Shown here: one piece after another, positions 1 to 10,341 of the stretch | Layout: each line of letters opens with the position of its first letter | Position numbering within the stretch: position 1 is the stretch's first letter | Assembly: GCA_003990705.1 (NCBI GenBank) | Contig: AP018318.1 | Span: 2,545,501 to 2,609,500 of the forward strand | Direction of reading: 5' to 3' | Length of the DNA: 64,000 nt | DNA from: Nostoc sp. HK-01 | GTDB taxonomy: Bacteria > Cyanobacteriota > Cyanobacteriia > Cyanobacteriales > Nostocaceae | Program-made: the position numbers and the translations under genes | The notes under the pieces: model-generated | Seen by the model: only the letters and a program-made list of their open reading frames with translations | The model's database searches: none | Told to the model about the DNA's origin: nothing

Positions 1-2
1 CT

Positions 3-893
3 AATTTAGCGATCGCTATTACTAAATTCATCGCTGCTTTCATGACCAATAGTTCAGCGATGATATCTGAGGGTATTCATTCACTAGTAGATACTGCCGA
101 TCAATTATTACTGCTGCTGGGAATTCGTATGAGTCAAAAGCCAGCAGATGATAGCCATCCCTTTGGTTATGGGCAAGAACTTTACTTTTGGACTTTAATT
201 GTTGCTATCTTCATCTTTGCCATTGGTGGAGGAATGTCTATTTATGAAGGCATAACTCATTTAATTAACCCCAGCCCCTTAGAAGACCCAATGTGGAATT
301 ATATTGTGCTAGGTTTAGCAATCATATTTGAGGGTTTTTCTTGGACTGTGGCTTTAAAGGAATTTCTGCCCACTAAGGGTAATCAAACTTTTTGGCAAGC
401 AATTAAAAACAGTAAAGACCCTACAGTATTTACTGTATTATTTGAAGACTCTGCGGCAATTTTAGGTTTGATTGTGGCTTTAATAGGAATTTTTTTAGGG
501 CATTTATTTAACAATGTTTATTTTGATGGTATCGCCTCAATCATTATTGGCATTATCTTAGCTGTAGTTGCAGTATTACTAGCAAGAGAAAGTAAAGGAT
601 TATTAGTTGGTGAAAGTGCCAATCCTCAAACTGTTGCCAATATTCGCTCTTTATCGAAAATAGAACCAGGTGTACAAGAAGTGATTCGGGTGCTAACCAT
701 GCAGCTTGCGCCACAAGAAGTATTGCTCAACTTAGAAATCCAGTTTGCTAAAAATCTCACAGGTGAGGAAATAGCATTAACTGTTGAGAGACTAGAAACC
801 AAGATTTGCCAAAAACATCCAGAAATAAAACAAATTTTTATTGAAGCTAAATCCTTAAGTGCAACTCGCAAATCTTCGGCAATTTCTCAATAA
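3..893 (+). CDS. Cation diffusion facilitator (CDF) family transporter, 5' end outside the window
   Basis: This is an integral membrane exporter of divalent cations such as Zn, Co, Fe or Mn, probably an antiporter in the cytoplasmic membrane. The open frame continues upstream to the window edge. The residues just before the first internal ATG (position 42) match the family's first helix, so the true start is outside. The metal-site motif HSLVDTADQ lies in helix 2 and a second acidic motif, FEDSAA, lies further on. Several hydrophobic helices are followed by a soluble C-terminal domain of about 90 residues, as is usual in the family. The substrate cannot be told from the sequence. Confidence 0.85.
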   Translation, partial: NLAIAITKFIAAFMTNSSAMISEGIHSLVDTADQLLLLLGIRMSQKPADDSHPFGYGQELYFWTLIVAIFIFAIGGGMSIYEGITHLINPSPLEDPMWNYIVLGLAIIFEGFSWTVALKEFLPTKGNQTFWQAIKNSKDPTVFTVLFEDSAAILGLIVALIGIFLGHLFNNVYFDGIASIIIGIILAVVAVLLARESKGLLVGESANPQTVANIRSLSKIEPGVQEVIRVLTMQLAPQEVLLNLEIQFAKNLTGEEIALTVERLETKICQKHPEIKQIFIEAKSLSATRKSSAISQ

Positions 894-937
894 ACACAAA
901 ATCTCTAAATAACTAAAAAGCCACTCAAAGCTAAATC

Positions 938-3331
938 ATGAAAATTCTTAGTCAAGACAAGGCGTTTGGCTCACCAGGCATTGAGCCGCGCTGGACTCAT
1001 GCGAATAAAGATGCAGTTGGAACAGCTTACTCTACCTCCAGTCATGTTTGGTTTACTATCTGGAACGGTGTTGTGACTGAAATATACCATCCAACAGTAG
1101 ACAGACCCCAAATTCGAGATTTACAATATCTCATTTCTGATGGCAAAAGCTTTTTTCACGAGGAGAATCGCCATCTGCAATCAAAAGTAGAACACTTGTG
1201 GACGCATGGTTTAGGATACCGCATCACTAATTCTGATCCACAAGGGCGTTATACCATTATCAAAGAAGTGATTGCTGACCCGCATTTATCCTGTATTTTA
1301 CAGCACACAAAAATCACAGGAGAACGCGAGTTTATTGACCAACTTCATTTATACGCTTTGTGTGCGCCACATTTAGAAGTGAGTGGTAAAAATAATAATG
1401 GCTACACAGTAGAAGTAGCTGGACAAAATATTCTTGTAGCAGAAAAAGGCGGAACTTGGCTGGCGCTAGGTGCAACAGTCCCGTTTACTCGTCTTTCCTG
1501 CGGCTATGTAGGTCAAAGTGATGGCTGGACAGATTTGGCTGATGATTTCCAAATGGATTGGGAATTTGATAGTGCGGTAGATGGTAACTTAGCTCTCACT
1601 GGAAAATTAAATCTAGATAGAAGTGATGAGTTTACTTTAGGGTTGGCATTTGGCACAACCCTGCATAATGCAATTTCTACACTGTTTCAGTCCCTTAATC
1701 TGCCTTTTGAACAGCAGAAACAGCAATATAACGAACAGTGGAAGCGATCGCGCAACGATATCAAACCATTAGAAAATGTTTCTTATGATGATGGGAAGTT
1801 ATATCACAACAGCGTTAGTTTGTTGTTGGCACATGAAGACAAAACTTATCCCGGTGCTTTAATTGCATCTCTGGCTATCCCTTGGGGTGAAGCCAAAGAT
1901 GACCAAGAGCAAGGGGGATATCATCTTGTCTGGACAAGGGACATGGTGAGCAGTGTAGCAGGTTTAGTAGCGGCTGGGGAAACAGATACAGCAGTGCGAT
2001 CGCTCATTTATCTTGCCACCAGCCAGCAAGAAGACGGCGGATTTGCTCAAAACTTCTGGGTTAATGGCGAACCCTACTGGACAGGTATCCAACTAGATGA
2101 AGTCGCATTTCCCATTCTTCTAGCATGGCTTTTACACAAAGAAAAGGTAGCACTAAACTTTGATATTTATCCCATGATTTTGCGGGCAGCGGGTTATTTA
2201 ATTCGTCACGGCCCAGTTACCCAACAAGAACGATGGGAAGAATGTAGCGGCTATTCACCTTCTACACTCGCTTGTAATATTGCTGGCTTAATCTGTGCAG
2301 CTAACTTTGCTCGTGAGCGTGGCGACAAAGCAACAGCACAATTTATCGAAGAGTACGCCGATTTTTTAGAATCTCATATTGAAGACTGGACAGTAACTAC
2401 TGAAGGAACCTTAGTTCCTGGCATCAAACGGCATTACATTCGGATTACTCCATCAGATATCAATAATCCTCAACCTAACGAAAATCCCAATCAGGGAACT
2501 ATTTTGATCAGCAGTCAACCACCTAGTAAACGAGCAGAATTTCCAGCCAAAGAAATTGTCGATGGCGGGTTTTTACAACTGGTACGTTATGGAATTCGTA
2601 AACCTGATGACCCAATTATTGTTGATTCTGTCAAAGTAATAGATGCAATCTTAAAAGTAGATACACCTGTTGGGTCTTGTTGGCATCGTTATAATTACGA
2701 CGGCTATGGACAGCAAGAAGATGGCAGTGCTTATACAAGATGGGGTAAAGGACGTGCTTGGCCTCTCTTAACAGGAGAAAGAGGACATTATGAATTAGCT
2801 GCTGGTGGTGATGTCAAAACATATATCAAAGCAATGGAAGGATTTGCTTCAAACTCTTGTTTGCTTCCAGAACAAATTTGGGATGAAGCAGATAAACCTG
2901 ATGTGCATCTGTATTTAGGCAAACCAACAGGTTCCGCAATGCCTTTAATGTGGGCGCACGCTGAATATATCAAACTGTTGCGGTCAACTCATGAAGGTCA
3001 GGTATTTGATTTAATTCCAGAGGTAGCAAATCGATATTTAGGCGCAAGAAAGCAATGTAAATCATTAGAAATTTGGAAATTTAATCGTCAAATAGGCAAA
3101 GTTAAAAGAGGTTATACATTGCGAATTCAAGCTTTAGTATCTTTTCAATTACACTGGTCGCAGGATAATTGGCAAACTACACAAGATACGCCTTCTACTT
3201 CTACAAAGTTAGGAGTTGATTTTGTCGATATTTCTGTGTCTGACAATCAAAAACAGTCAATCAGCTTTACTTTTTTTTGGATTGATAGCAACAAATGGGA
3301 AGAGCAGAATTATAGCGTTGCAATTGATTAG
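938..3331 (+). CDS. Glycoside hydrolase family 15 (glucoamylase-like) protein
   Basis: This is predicted to release glucose from the ends of alpha-glucans such as glycogen or starch. An N-terminal beta-sandwich region (about residues 1-270) precedes an (alpha/alpha)6-barrel region. The barrel carries the family signature YHLVWTRDM near residue 328 and a WDEAD motif near residue 647 that supplies acidic residues. Its 797 residues are typical of bacterial GH15 enzymes with an N-terminal domain. No signal peptide is seen, so it is probably cytosolic and may act on stored glycogen. It starts 44 bp after the CDF gene on the same strand, so the two may be co-transcribed. Exact substrate linkage is unknown. 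Confidence 0.85.
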   Translation: MKILSQDKAFGSPGIEPRWTHANKDAVGTAYSTSSHVWFTIWNGVVTEIYHPTVDRPQIRDLQYLISDGKSFFHEENRHLQSKVEHLWTHGLGYRITNSDPQGRYTIIKEVIADPHLSCILQHTKITGEREFIDQLHLYALCAPHLEVSGKNNNGYTVEVAGQNILVAEKGGTWLALGATVPFTRLSCGYVGQSDGWTDLADDFQMDWEFDSAVDGNLALTGKLNLDRSDEFTLGLAFGTTLHNAISTLFQSLNLPFEQQKQQYNEQWKRSRNDIKPLENVSYDDGKLYHNSVSLLLAHEDKTYPGALIASLAIPWGEAKDDQEQGGYHLVWTRDMVSSVAGLVAAGETDTAVRSLIYLATSQQEDGGFAQNFWVNGEPYWTGIQLDEVAFPILLAWLLHKEKVALNFDIYPMILRAAGYLIRHGPVTQQERWEECSGYSPSTLACNIAGLICAANFARERGDKATAQFIEEYADFLESHIEDWTVTTEGTLVPGIKRHYIRITPSDINNPQPNENPNQGTILISSQPPSKRAEFPAKEIVDGGFLQLVRYGIRKPDDPIIVDSVKVIDAILKVDTPVGSCWHRYNYDGYGQQEDGSAYTRWGKGRAWPLLTGERGHYELAAGGDVKTYIKAMEGFASNSCLLPEQIWDEADKPDVHLYLGKPTGSAMPLMWAHAEYIKLLRSTHEGQVFDLIPEVANRYLGARKQCKSLEIWKFNRQIGKVKRGYTLRIQALVSFQLHWSQDNWQTTQDTPSTSTKLGVDFVDISVSDNQKQSISFTFFWIDSNKWEEQNYSVAID

Positions 3332-3394
3332 CTATAGCTGTAGTCAGATATGTTAGGACAATTTGAAAGCTTGAATGCCAGGAATAATCAGACT

Positions 3395-3592
3395 TTTCCT
3401 CCTGCCTTTTGCCTCCTGCCTTCTGCTATATTTTTGAGCGCAGGAGAATAGCAATATGTCCTTGAACAAGCCTCATTCGATATTAGACCTCTTGTATGAA
3501 TAAGATTATGCCTACTAAACAAGTTAATTTTCCTTTGCGCGGCAGTCGCTTCAAGTCGGCAGAGCCGCCTAACGCGCTGCCTCGCCTATCAC
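3395..3592. repeat. Intergenic repeats: CTCCTGCC-type tandem units and a GC-rich dispersed repeat
   Basis: Between the GH15 gene and dapL there are short tandem units of TCCTGCCTT type (about 3397-3427). They are followed by a GC-rich block at 3533-3590 that contains GCGGCAGTCGCTTCAAGTCG and AACGCGCTGCC. The same block occurs inverted at 40555-40625. This is the style of the short dispersed repeats of Nostoc genomes. No gene is seen in the gap. Confidence 0.7.
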
Positions 3593-3600
3593 AAATTCCT

Positions 3601-4836
3601 CTACACCTTAAACTTCTCCGTAATTCGCTTCATCGCTTCTTCGACATTTTCCCGGCTATTGAATGCAGAAATACGGAAGTAACCTTCACCCGCTGCACCA
3701 AAACCAGAACCAGGTGTACCAACTACATTGCAAGTATGCAGCAATTTATCAAAGAAATCCCAACTAGAAAGACTATTGGGAGTTTGCACCCACACGTAAG
3801 GCGCATTGACACCGCCATAAACAGCCAGTCCCGCGGCTGTGAGTTTTTCTCGAATAATTTTGGCGTTTTCTAAATAGAAACTCACCAAAGCCTTTGTTTG
3901 TGCTTGTCCATCTTCAAAGTAAACTGCTTCTGCACCTCGTTGAACAATGTAGGACACGCCGTTGAACTTGGTGGACTGGCGGCGGTTCCACAGTTTCCAC
4001 AATTCTACATCGGAACCATCTGCGGCTTTGGCTTTTAAAGTTTTGGGTACAACAGTTAAAGCGCAACGAGTTCCGGTAAAACCTGCATTCTTAGAAAAGG
4101 AACGAAATTCGATCGCACAATCTCTCGCACCCTCAATTTCATAAATAGAATGAGGTAACGACGGATCTGTAATATACGCTTCGTAAGCTGCATCAAAGAA
4201 AATAATTGAGCCGTTGGCTTTGGCGTAGTCTACCCAAGCTTGAAGATGTTCTTTAGTTGCAGTTGCACCAGTTGGGTTATTGGGAAAACAGAGATAAATT
4301 AAATCGACTTTTTGGCTAGGAATTTCCGCCGTAAAGTTATTTTCTGCGGTCACAGGCAGATATACTAAGCCCTCAAATTCGCCTTTATCATTGGCTGATC
4401 CTGTGTGTCCTGCCATCACATTGGTGTCTACATATACAGGGTATACAGGGTCAGTAACAGCAATGATGTTGTTTTTACCAAAGATATCAAGAATATTACC
4501 TGTATCGCACTTGGAACCATCAGAAATAAATATTTCGTCAGCGTCTATAGCTGCGCCGCGTGCGTGGAAGTCTTGAGCCGCAATTTTTTCCCTTAACCAA
4601 GCATAACCTTGTTCTGGGCCGTAACCTTTAAAAGTTCCGCGATCGCCCATTTCTTCCACAGCTTTAATCATCGCTGTGCGGCACGCTTCTGGTAAAGGTT
4701 CAGTTACATCGCCAATTCCCAAACGAATGACTTTAGCATCAGGGTTGGCTTCTACAAAGGCATTTACCCGCCGCGCAATTTCCGGGAACAGATAACCAGC
4801 TTTTAGCTTCAGGTAGTTGTCGTTAATCGTTGCCAT
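3601..4836 (-). CDS. dapL: LL-diaminopimelate aminotransferase
   Basis: DapL converts tetrahydrodipicolinate directly to LL-diaminopimelate with glutamate as amino donor, in lysine and peptidoglycan synthesis; cyanobacteria use this route. It is a fold-type I PLP enzyme. The PLP lysine lies in [14 protein letters not shown] and the substrate and cofactor loops [10 protein letters not shown] and FDAAYEAY are present. I chose the ATG at 4836, giving 411 residues starting [19 protein letters not shown], because this is the usual N terminus; an upstream ATG at 4857 would add seven unconserved residues. A dapF fragment lies at 29 kb. Confidence 0.95.
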   Translation of the reverse strand: MATINDNYLKLKAGYLFPEIARRVNAFVEANPDAKVIRLGIGDVTEPLPEACRTAMIKAVEEMGDRGTFKGYGPEQGYAWLREKIAAQDFHARGAAIDADEIFISDGSKCDTGNILDIFGKNNIIAVTDPVYPVYVDTNVMAGHTGSANDKGEFEGLVYLPVTAENNFTAEIPSQKVDLIYLCFPNNPTGATATKEHLQAWVDYAKANGSIIFFDAAYEAYITDPSLPHSIYEIEGARDCAIEFRSFSKNAGFTGTRCALTVVPKTLKAKAADGSDVELWKLWNRRQSTKFNGVSYIVQRGAEAVYFEDGQAQTKALVSFYLENAKIIREKLTAAGLAVYGGVNAPYVWVQTPNSLSSWDFFDKLLHTCNVVGTPGSGFGAAGEGYFRISAFNSRENVEEAMKRITEKFKV

Positions 4837-5084
4837 AGTCAATAGTGAAATACGCACTACAACAGCTTACAGCTATTTGCTCTTAGGGATGTCGCTTTTT
4901 CATCACCCGATCACCTGCTCATTCAGAGTAGCTTCACTCGGTTAAAATAGCCTCTGTTCTATGACGCGAGAAGAACATACATTTCAATCTACTAATAGCG
5001 TATCCAGTTGCGACTTAAACAAACTGACCTTCTAAAAATTTTCTCGTGAATTTTTCCTTCAAGTTAAAATAGTACTTTAAAACA

Positions 5085-7256
5085 TTACTCATCTTCTGCA
5101 TAATTAAACATTAAAACAAATTTCTGTTTAGGCAAAACTAACATAGGTAAATATATAGGATGGTCATCCCATCCTTTAATTTTTTCTCCTTTTTGATAGC
5201 AAATGATCAAAGTTGGAACATCAGGATAGTGCTTTTTAGCATATATTGACCAATTACCTGAACCAAAGCCAAATCCGCCCCATTTAAAAGGCTCTTTTCT
5301 TGGCATATCTAATCCTTCTTTATTATTTCTTTTACCTCTACGAACATTTAAACGACCTTTTGTCATACCATTTGATTTCATATCTGTTAACCCTTTAATG
5401 ATACGTTTATTTTCCCATTCCTCAGTTGTAATATAATGACTTTTTGTGTAACTGATAATTTTAATTATAAAATCTATATCCACTTCATAATATTGATCGT
5501 CTTTGTCATAATCAATTAAAAGGGGTTCAATTTGTTGGAAACTTTCTTCTATTTCTTCTTTTTTATATGCTGGAATTTGAGGAAAAATCATTTTTCCTGG
5601 TGCTAATACACCAATAAGAGATGGATCTAGAACATTAGCTCTAGTAGGTATATCTCCTCCTACCCAAACAGGCTGAATTTGAATATTATCTATATCATCT
5701 CCTATCGCTTGACGCATCGCTTCATCCGCTTCGTGGATAGAGCGAAAAGCATCTAGTATATGCTCAGGCAAAAAGAGACGAGTAACATATTTTAATTGTG
5801 AACGATAACCATACATTCGAGCGTGTTGATGAACTGTATCCATTACTTTTTGTTTCGCGTCACGCCCATAATAAGTTACCATTAAACCCTCAATTGTCAC
5901 TCCTCTACCTAACCTATTACCACCGATTAGTATATTCATCCCAGGATTATAGTTAGGCTCTTTATCAGGGTTGTTTGCATTAATTATTTTAGGTATTGCA
6001 CGTCTTAGCTGAATTTTTAATTCATCTATTAGTTCATTACATGGTGGTAAATTATCAGCAGTTTTATTTAACTCGTTATAAGCTTGCTCTAACCATTTTA
6101 TGGCTTGTTTATTTTTCGTTGCTGAACTCTTATCTCGAATTGCTTGATCTAAATTAATTACAAATTGACTAATGACTTTCTCTAAGACATTATGAATATC
6201 TTGTTTATAACAAATATGAGCAAGAAAAGAATATGTTGCATCTTCTTTATCCGAAGATAGCATTTTATAAGTTGAACCTAGAAAGAAGCAACAAAGTGCA
6301 AACCTCAATCCATCAGGAATTATCCATTGATTACCAGGGTTTTCACCTTTTTGTTTCTTCAGTTCGTTGATTTCTTCAGCATCTACAATACAACAGTACT
6401 TACTTTCTTCAGTAAAAAATAATTCACCTCCCATATAACTCTCTCCTGGTTCTGGTAGTGCTGCACAAAATTGTGGACTACAAGGATGGGATAGTTTTTG
6501 CAATAACAAACTTTGAGGAGTTGCAGTAACTTGAATATAAATATGATTGGCAACTTCTTGACGTATCTCACCTATGTGTACAAAAGTTGAACTGTCAGGA
6601 ACCACATCTTTTCCGTATTTAGCCTGTTTAGACTCATTCGTATTTAAACTAGCGTTGTCTGCTTCATCATCAAAAATTAATGTGGGAAAATTTTTAACTT
6701 TAGCGGTTTTTAAAACTATCAATAATCTCTTCAAGTGAGAGATATTTTTTGTTGTAACTAAAACCACACCTGTATCACTGATATAGGGTGTAATTTTAGT
6801 TTTTGCAAAATTAACTGGGTCTTCTTTCCATGCTTCCCAATCAAAAATAACAGGGCTACCTTCGATTTGATTATTAAAACGGTTTGCAGTTTGTTCTCCT
6901 AACCATGTATTGTTAGAGGTTAAGACAATAAAACAACGAAAATTATTTTCATGAGCCAGTGCTAAAGTTGCAATAGTTGTATTAGTTTTACCACTTTGAA
7001 CTCGACCATAAATAAGTCCAGTTGTACCATTTGGAATAGGGTCTTGTCCTTTATAAAGTTGACCGACTATCCCTTTGCTATTTTTTCCAACATCACCAAC
7101 ACCAAAGTTTTCTGAATAAACATTGACACAATTTTGAACAACTTCAATAGCAGTCTCTTTAAGCTTATTTGCTTCTTTCAGCCCAATTTTTTTCTCTAAT
7201 CTTTTAATTAATCTATCAATACAGTCGCCATTGATTTCAATAGGAGTATGTGTCAT
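5085..7256 (-). CDS. Z1-domain superfamily II helicase-like ATPase, putative defence protein
   Basis: This is a 723-residue protein of the Z1 type. In other bacteria that family sits in restriction-like operons with MORC/Hsp90-type ATPases and methyltransferases (Iyer, Abhiman and Aravind). Helicase motifs are visible: Walker A GRVQSGKT at residues 84-91, a DEAD box at 197-200, VTATP near 243, GGNRLGRGVTIEG near 446, and QHARMYGYR at 477-485 as motif VI. No methyltransferase, MORC or separate nuclease gene is next to it. It follows the 161-aa gene by 7 bp on the same strand and is much richer in A+T than dapL or glnA, which suggests acquisition. The family is fairly sure; the biochemical role is inferred. 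Confidence 0.75.
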   Translation of the reverse strand: MTHTPIEINGDCIDRLIKRLEKKIGLKEANKLKETAIEVVQNCVNVYSENFGVGDVGKNSKGIVGQLYKGQDPIPNGTTGLIYGRVQSGKTNTTIATLALAHENNFRCFIVLTSNNTWLGEQTANRFNNQIEGSPVIFDWEAWKEDPVNFAKTKITPYISDTGVVLVTTKNISHLKRLLIVLKTAKVKNFPTLIFDDEADNASLNTNESKQAKYGKDVVPDSSTFVHIGEIRQEVANHIYIQVTATPQSLLLQKLSHPCSPQFCAALPEPGESYMGGELFFTEESKYCCIVDAEEINELKKQKGENPGNQWIIPDGLRFALCCFFLGSTYKMLSSDKEDATYSFLAHICYKQDIHNVLEKVISQFVINLDQAIRDKSSATKNKQAIKWLEQAYNELNKTADNLPPCNELIDELKIQLRRAIPKIINANNPDKEPNYNPGMNILIGGNRLGRGVTIEGLMVTYYGRDAKQKVMDTVHQHARMYGYRSQLKYVTRLFLPEHILDAFRSIHEADEAMRQAIGDDIDNIQIQPVWVGGDIPTRANVLDPSLIGVLAPGKMIFPQIPAYKKEEIEESFQQIEPLLIDYDKDDQYYEVDIDFIIKIISYTKSHYITTEEWENKRIIKGLTDMKSNGMTKGRLNVRRGKRNNKEGLDMPRKEPFKWGGFGFGSGNWSIYAKKHYPDVPTLIICYQKGEKIKGWDDHPIYLPMLVLPKQKFVLMFNYAEDE

Positions 7257-7263
7257 AAGTTAT

Positions 7264-7749
7264 TTATGCTGATAAAATTGCATCCGGCCAATTATTTTGA
7301 GGGATTGTCCGCTCTAAAGGAACTCTCCCAGTGCCTTTAACATAATAGCTTCCTCTTATTTCTCTTTTTACAGAGATACGCTGATTTGCTAAACCTTCGT
7401 TCTGATCAATAATTGTCCATAATTGTTCTTCGGATAGGCAACAAATACCATCCCGATGACAAATTAATGCTATAAAAACTGTAATATCAGGATAGCTTTT
7501 ATGAAAGCTTATCAGCGCAAATTCTTCCTGTGAACTGAAGCTAAATGACCAAGAAGAATTGGGCTTTTTCGATATTTTAAATAAAATGGCTGATTGTTTA
7601 TTTTGACTTTCAGTGAGATAAAGAGAGGGATGAATGCAAGATAAATAACTTATGGATACATGAGATGTTCCTTTAAGGAGTCGTAGAAAAGCCGCACCAT
7701 GCAAAAATTCTAGATCATTAATGCTCATGAAACTATTGGCATTAGTCAT
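7264..7749 (-). CDS. Hypothetical protein, first gene of the Z1 operon
   Basis: I do not recognise this 161-residue protein. It has no signal peptide or membrane segment. The middle is rich in aromatic and beta-strand-forming residues (WSFSFSSQEEFALISF) with a cysteine pair in DGICCLSEEQ. The C-terminal part has a basic stretch, ISVKREIRGSYYVKGTGR. It ends 7 bp before the Z1 gene, so the two are almost certainly one transcription unit and probably work together. Its middle faintly resembles the Z1 protein's C-terminus (both have a YPD-hydrophobic strand after a WS motif), but this is too weak to claim homology. It could be a specificity or regulatory partner. Confidence 0.6.
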   Translation of the reverse strand: MTNANSFMSINDLEFLHGAAFLRLLKGTSHVSISYLSCIHPSLYLTESQNKQSAILFKISKKPNSSWSFSFSSQEEFALISFHKSYPDITVFIALICHRDGICCLSEEQLWTIIDQNEGLANQRISVKREIRGSYYVKGTGRVPLERTIPQNNWPDAILSA

Positions 7750-7755
7750 ACACTA

Positions 7756-7786
7756 TGTATTATACTATACTTTATAAGTATAGTAT
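7756..7786 (-). promoter_or_regulatory. Palindromic operator-like site overlapping a promoter
   Basis: A perfect 11-bp inverted repeat, ATACTATACTT (7762-7772) and AAGTATAGTAT (7776-7786), is separated by three bases. It lies 13 bp upstream of the first codon of the Z1 operon. Read on the minus strand, a TATAAT box overlaps its end. A bound repressor would therefore block this promoter. The regulator is unknown. Confidence 0.6.
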
Positions 7787-7896
7787 TTTTGTTCAAAAGA
7801 TACCTGCTGCCAACAATGCTTGAACGACTGCGACATGATAGATATTTCTGACAGGCATCGGTTGAAGATTACTCCTTAAGTACAATAGCTGTAAAA

Positions 7897-7937
7897 AAAG
7901 CGATCGCTCCTTCTCAAAAACAAGAGGCGATCGCTTT
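7897..7937. terminator. Bidirectional hairpin terminator built from HIP1 octamers
   Basis: An 11-bp inverted repeat, AAAGCGATCGC and GCGATCGCTTT, is flanked by an A run on one side and a T run when read on the minus strand. It lies downstream of apcF and fits a rho-independent terminator for it. Both stem arms contain a HIP1 octamer. Confidence 0.65.
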
Positions 7938-8033
7938 ACAAAAATTTAGATAAAAGACATTCACAGCAGCAATAAAAATACAGATTACTAGTTACTAGTC
8001 TCTAGTCCCTAGTCTCTGTTTCATGCTTGACTT

Positions 8034-8543
8034 CTAAACATCCTGCTCACTTAACTCGCGGGTGATGTGATCAAAAGGTTCATCTACAAAAGCAGTATTA
8101 ACTACCCCTGCTGCTGCTACTTGTTCCTTAACCATATCCTTCATTAACTGGACACCGCGAACTGTCGGCCCAATAGGTACACCTAGAGAATTGTAAGTTT
8201 CTCTCAACCCTTGGAGTACACGCTCATCCAACACATTTGTGTTACCAGCAACCAGCGCATAAGTAGCGTAGCGGAGATAATAGTCCATATCCCGCAGACA
8301 AGCCGCATAACGACGAGTTGTATAGGCGTTTCCACCAGGACGAATCAATTCTGGTAGTTCTTCAAATAATTTAGAACCAGCCTGCTTGACAATTGCAGCT
8401 GCATTTGAATTGATAGCAGCCGCAGCTTGTACCCGTGCTGTACCACTGTCAAAATAAGATTTCAGACTGTCGATCGCATTCCGGTCAAAATAACGTCCAG
8501 CTACGTCATAATTCTTAATTAAACTTGTGACTGCATCGCGCAT
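8034..8543 (-). CDS. apcF: Allophycocyanin beta-18 subunit of the phycobilisome core
   Basis: ApcF is a variant beta allophycocyanin subunit that sits near the core-membrane linker ApcE and helps pass energy to the photosystems. Its 169 residues show the phycobiliprotein globin-like fold. The chromophore cysteine is at residue 82 (YAACLRDM), and the asparagine that is usually methylated in beta subunits is at residue 72 (GGNAY). I chose the ATG at 8543 because MRDAVTSLIKNYD is the family N terminus and an AAAAAGGA ribosome site precedes it. An upstream start at 8558 is open but unlikely. It is divergent from glnA. ApcB is the closest alternative, but the N-terminal and C-terminal sequences favour ApcF. 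Confidence 0.88.
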   Translation of the reverse strand: MRDAVTSLIKNYDVAGRYFDRNAIDSLKSYFDSGTARVQAAAAINSNAAAIVKQAGSKLFEELPELIRPGGNAYTTRRYAACLRDMDYYLRYATYALVAGNTNVLDERVLQGLRETYNSLGVPIGPTVRGVQLMKDMVKEQVAAAGVVNTAFVDEPFDHITRELSEQDV

Positions 8544-8761
8544 TCCTTTTTCTCCCAATCGTTGCTTTCTATGGTTTGATATTTATTTGGCTGCACTTAC
8601 GCACCAGTAAATTTTTGTGCTATTTAAAATAAGTTCTGCACAAAAACAATCTATCCGCTATTTAAGGATTCTATGCCAAAGTTGTCCCCGATGAAATGAA
8701 CTTTCCAGTTTTGTACAGATGACGTGCGAAAGGTTAATATAACCTGTAATCCAGAGAATCT

Positions 8762-8804
8762 GTAACAAAAACTACATAATTCTCTAATCTCAAATCTTTA
8801 CGAT
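8762..8804 (+). promoter_or_regulatory. NtcA-activated promoter of glnA
   Basis: GTAACAAAAACTAC (8762-8775) fits the NtcA consensus GTA-N8-TAC exactly. TACGAT at 8799-8804 follows 23 bp later and fits the TAN3T -10 box of NtcA-activated class II promoters. The 5' leader of glnA would be about 90 nt. NtcA activates glnA under nitrogen limitation in Anabaena. Confidence 0.82.
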
Positions 8805-8901
8805 AATCCAGGTGTGTCACAACTTGGTGCGGATCAGTAGGGTTAGAATGCTTTGGCAGATTCTGGTTTTACAATAGGAAATTGGCAGAGAAGGAGTAAC
8901 A

Positions 8902-10317
8902 ATGACAACCCCACAAGAAGTCTTGAAGTTGATCCAAGACCAAAACATTCAGATGATTGATCTGAAATTCATCGATACACCAGGAACATGGCAGCACTTG
9001 ACCGTGTACCATAACCAAATCGATGAAAGTTCTTTCTCTGATGGCGTACCTTTCGACGGTTCCAGCATTCGGGGTTGGAAAGGTATCGAAGAATCAGACA
9101 TGACAATGGTGTTAGATCCCAACACAGCTTGGATTGACCCATTCATGGCAGAGCCAACCCTAAGCATAATTTGTAGCATTAAGGAACCCCGCACAGGGGA
9201 ATGGTACAACCGTTGCCCACGCGTTATTGCCCAAAAAGCTGTTGATTATCTAGTTTCTACTGGTATTGGTGATACTACTTTCTTTGGGCCAGAAGCTGAA
9301 TTCTTCATTTTTGATGATGTCCGCTTTGACCAAACTGCCAACTCCGGCTACTACTACGTAGACTCTGTAGAAGGTCGTTGGAACTCTGGTAGACAAGAAG
9401 GCCCCAACCTAGGTTACAAACCACGCTTCAAAGAAGGTTACTTCCCAGTATCGCCAACCGACAGTTTCCAAGACATTCGGACAGAAATGTTGCTGACAAT
9501 GGCACAGTGCGGTGTCCCCATTGAAAAGCAACACCACGAAGTTGCAACTGGTGGTCAGTGTGAACTCGGCTTCCGCTTTGGTAAGTTAATTGAAGCGGCT
9601 GACTGGCTAATGACCTACAAATACGTCATCAAGAACGTCGCCAAGAAATACGGCAAAACTGTTACCTTTATGCCAAAACCAATTTTTGGCGATAACGGTT
9701 CCGGTATGCACTGTCACCAGTCCATTTGGAAAGATGGCAAGCCTTTATTTGCAGGCGATAAGTATGCTGGTTTGAGTGAAATGGCACTACATTACATTGG
9801 TGGCATTCTTAAACACGCACCAGCACTATTAGGCATCACCAACCCCACAACCAACTCCTACAAGCGTCTCGTACCAGGTTATGAAGCACCTGTTAACTTG
9901 GCTTACTCCCAAGGAAACCGTTCTGCTTCTGTGCGTATTCCTCTCTCTGGCACAAACCCCAAAGCAAAACGCCTAGAGTTCCGTTGTCCAGACGCTACTT
10001 CTAACCCTTACTTGGCATTTGCAGCCATGCTTTGTGCTGGCTTGGATGGTATCAAGAACAAAATTGATCCAGGTGAGCCTTTAGATAAGAATATTTATGA
10101 ACTGTCTCCAGCAGAACTGGCGAAGGTTCCTTCTACTCCTGGTTCTCTGGATAAAGCATTGGCAGCCTTAGAGAATGATCACGCTTTCTTAACCGAAACA
10201 GGCGTGTTCACAGAAGACTTCATCCAAAATTGGATTGACTACAAACTGGCTAATGAAGTTGAGCAGTTGCAGTTACGTCCTCATCCTTATGAGTTTTATC
10301 TCTATTACGACTGCTAA
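8902..10317 (+). CDS. glnA: Glutamine synthetase type I
   Basis: GlnA joins ammonium to glutamate using ATP and is the entry point of the GS-GOGAT cycle; in heterocysts it assimilates the product of nitrogenase. The protein has 471 residues, the normal length for GSI. It shows the N-terminal beta-grasp segment [15 protein letters not shown], the metal-binding FFGPEAEFF, the ATP-site motif [16 protein letters not shown], and [10 protein letters not shown] strong ribosome site (AAGGAG) precedes the ATG. It is controlled by the NtcA site upstream. The protein inhibitor gene gifA lies convergently just downstream, the same arrangement as around alr2328 in Anabaena PCC 7120. Confidence 0.97.
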   Translation: MTTPQEVLKLIQDQNIQMIDLKFIDTPGTWQHLTVYHNQIDESSFSDGVPFDGSSIRGWKGIEESDMTMVLDPNTAWIDPFMAEPTLSIICSIKEPRTGEWYNRCPRVIAQKAVDYLVSTGIGDTTFFGPEAEFFIFDDVRFDQTANSGYYYVDSVEGRWNSGRQEGPNLGYKPRFKEGYFPVSPTDSFQDIRTEMLLTMAQCGVPIEKQHHEVATGGQCELGFRFGKLIEAADWLMTYKYVIKNVAKKYGKTVTFMPKPIFGDNGSGMHCHQSIWKDGKPLFAGDKYAGLSEMALHYIGGILKHAPALLGITNPTTNSYKRLVPGYEAPVNLAYSQGNRSASVRIPLSGTNPKAKRLEFRCPDATSNPYLAFAAMLCAGLDGIKNKIDPGEPLDKNIYELSPAELAKVPSTPGSLDKALAALENDHAFLTETGVFTEDFIQNWIDYKLANEVEQLQLRPHPYEFYLYYDC

Positions 10318-10341
10318 TTATATTCAGTAGTGATTTTTCAT

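Noticed and set aside
3496-3873. 125-codon plus-strand frame
   Set aside because: It lies mostly opposite dapL, in a complementary frame, with no coding features of its own.
5085-7749. Complete MORC-type restriction system
   Set aside because: Only the Z1 protein and one unknown are present; no MORC ATPase, methyltransferase or Vsr-like nuclease is found on either side.
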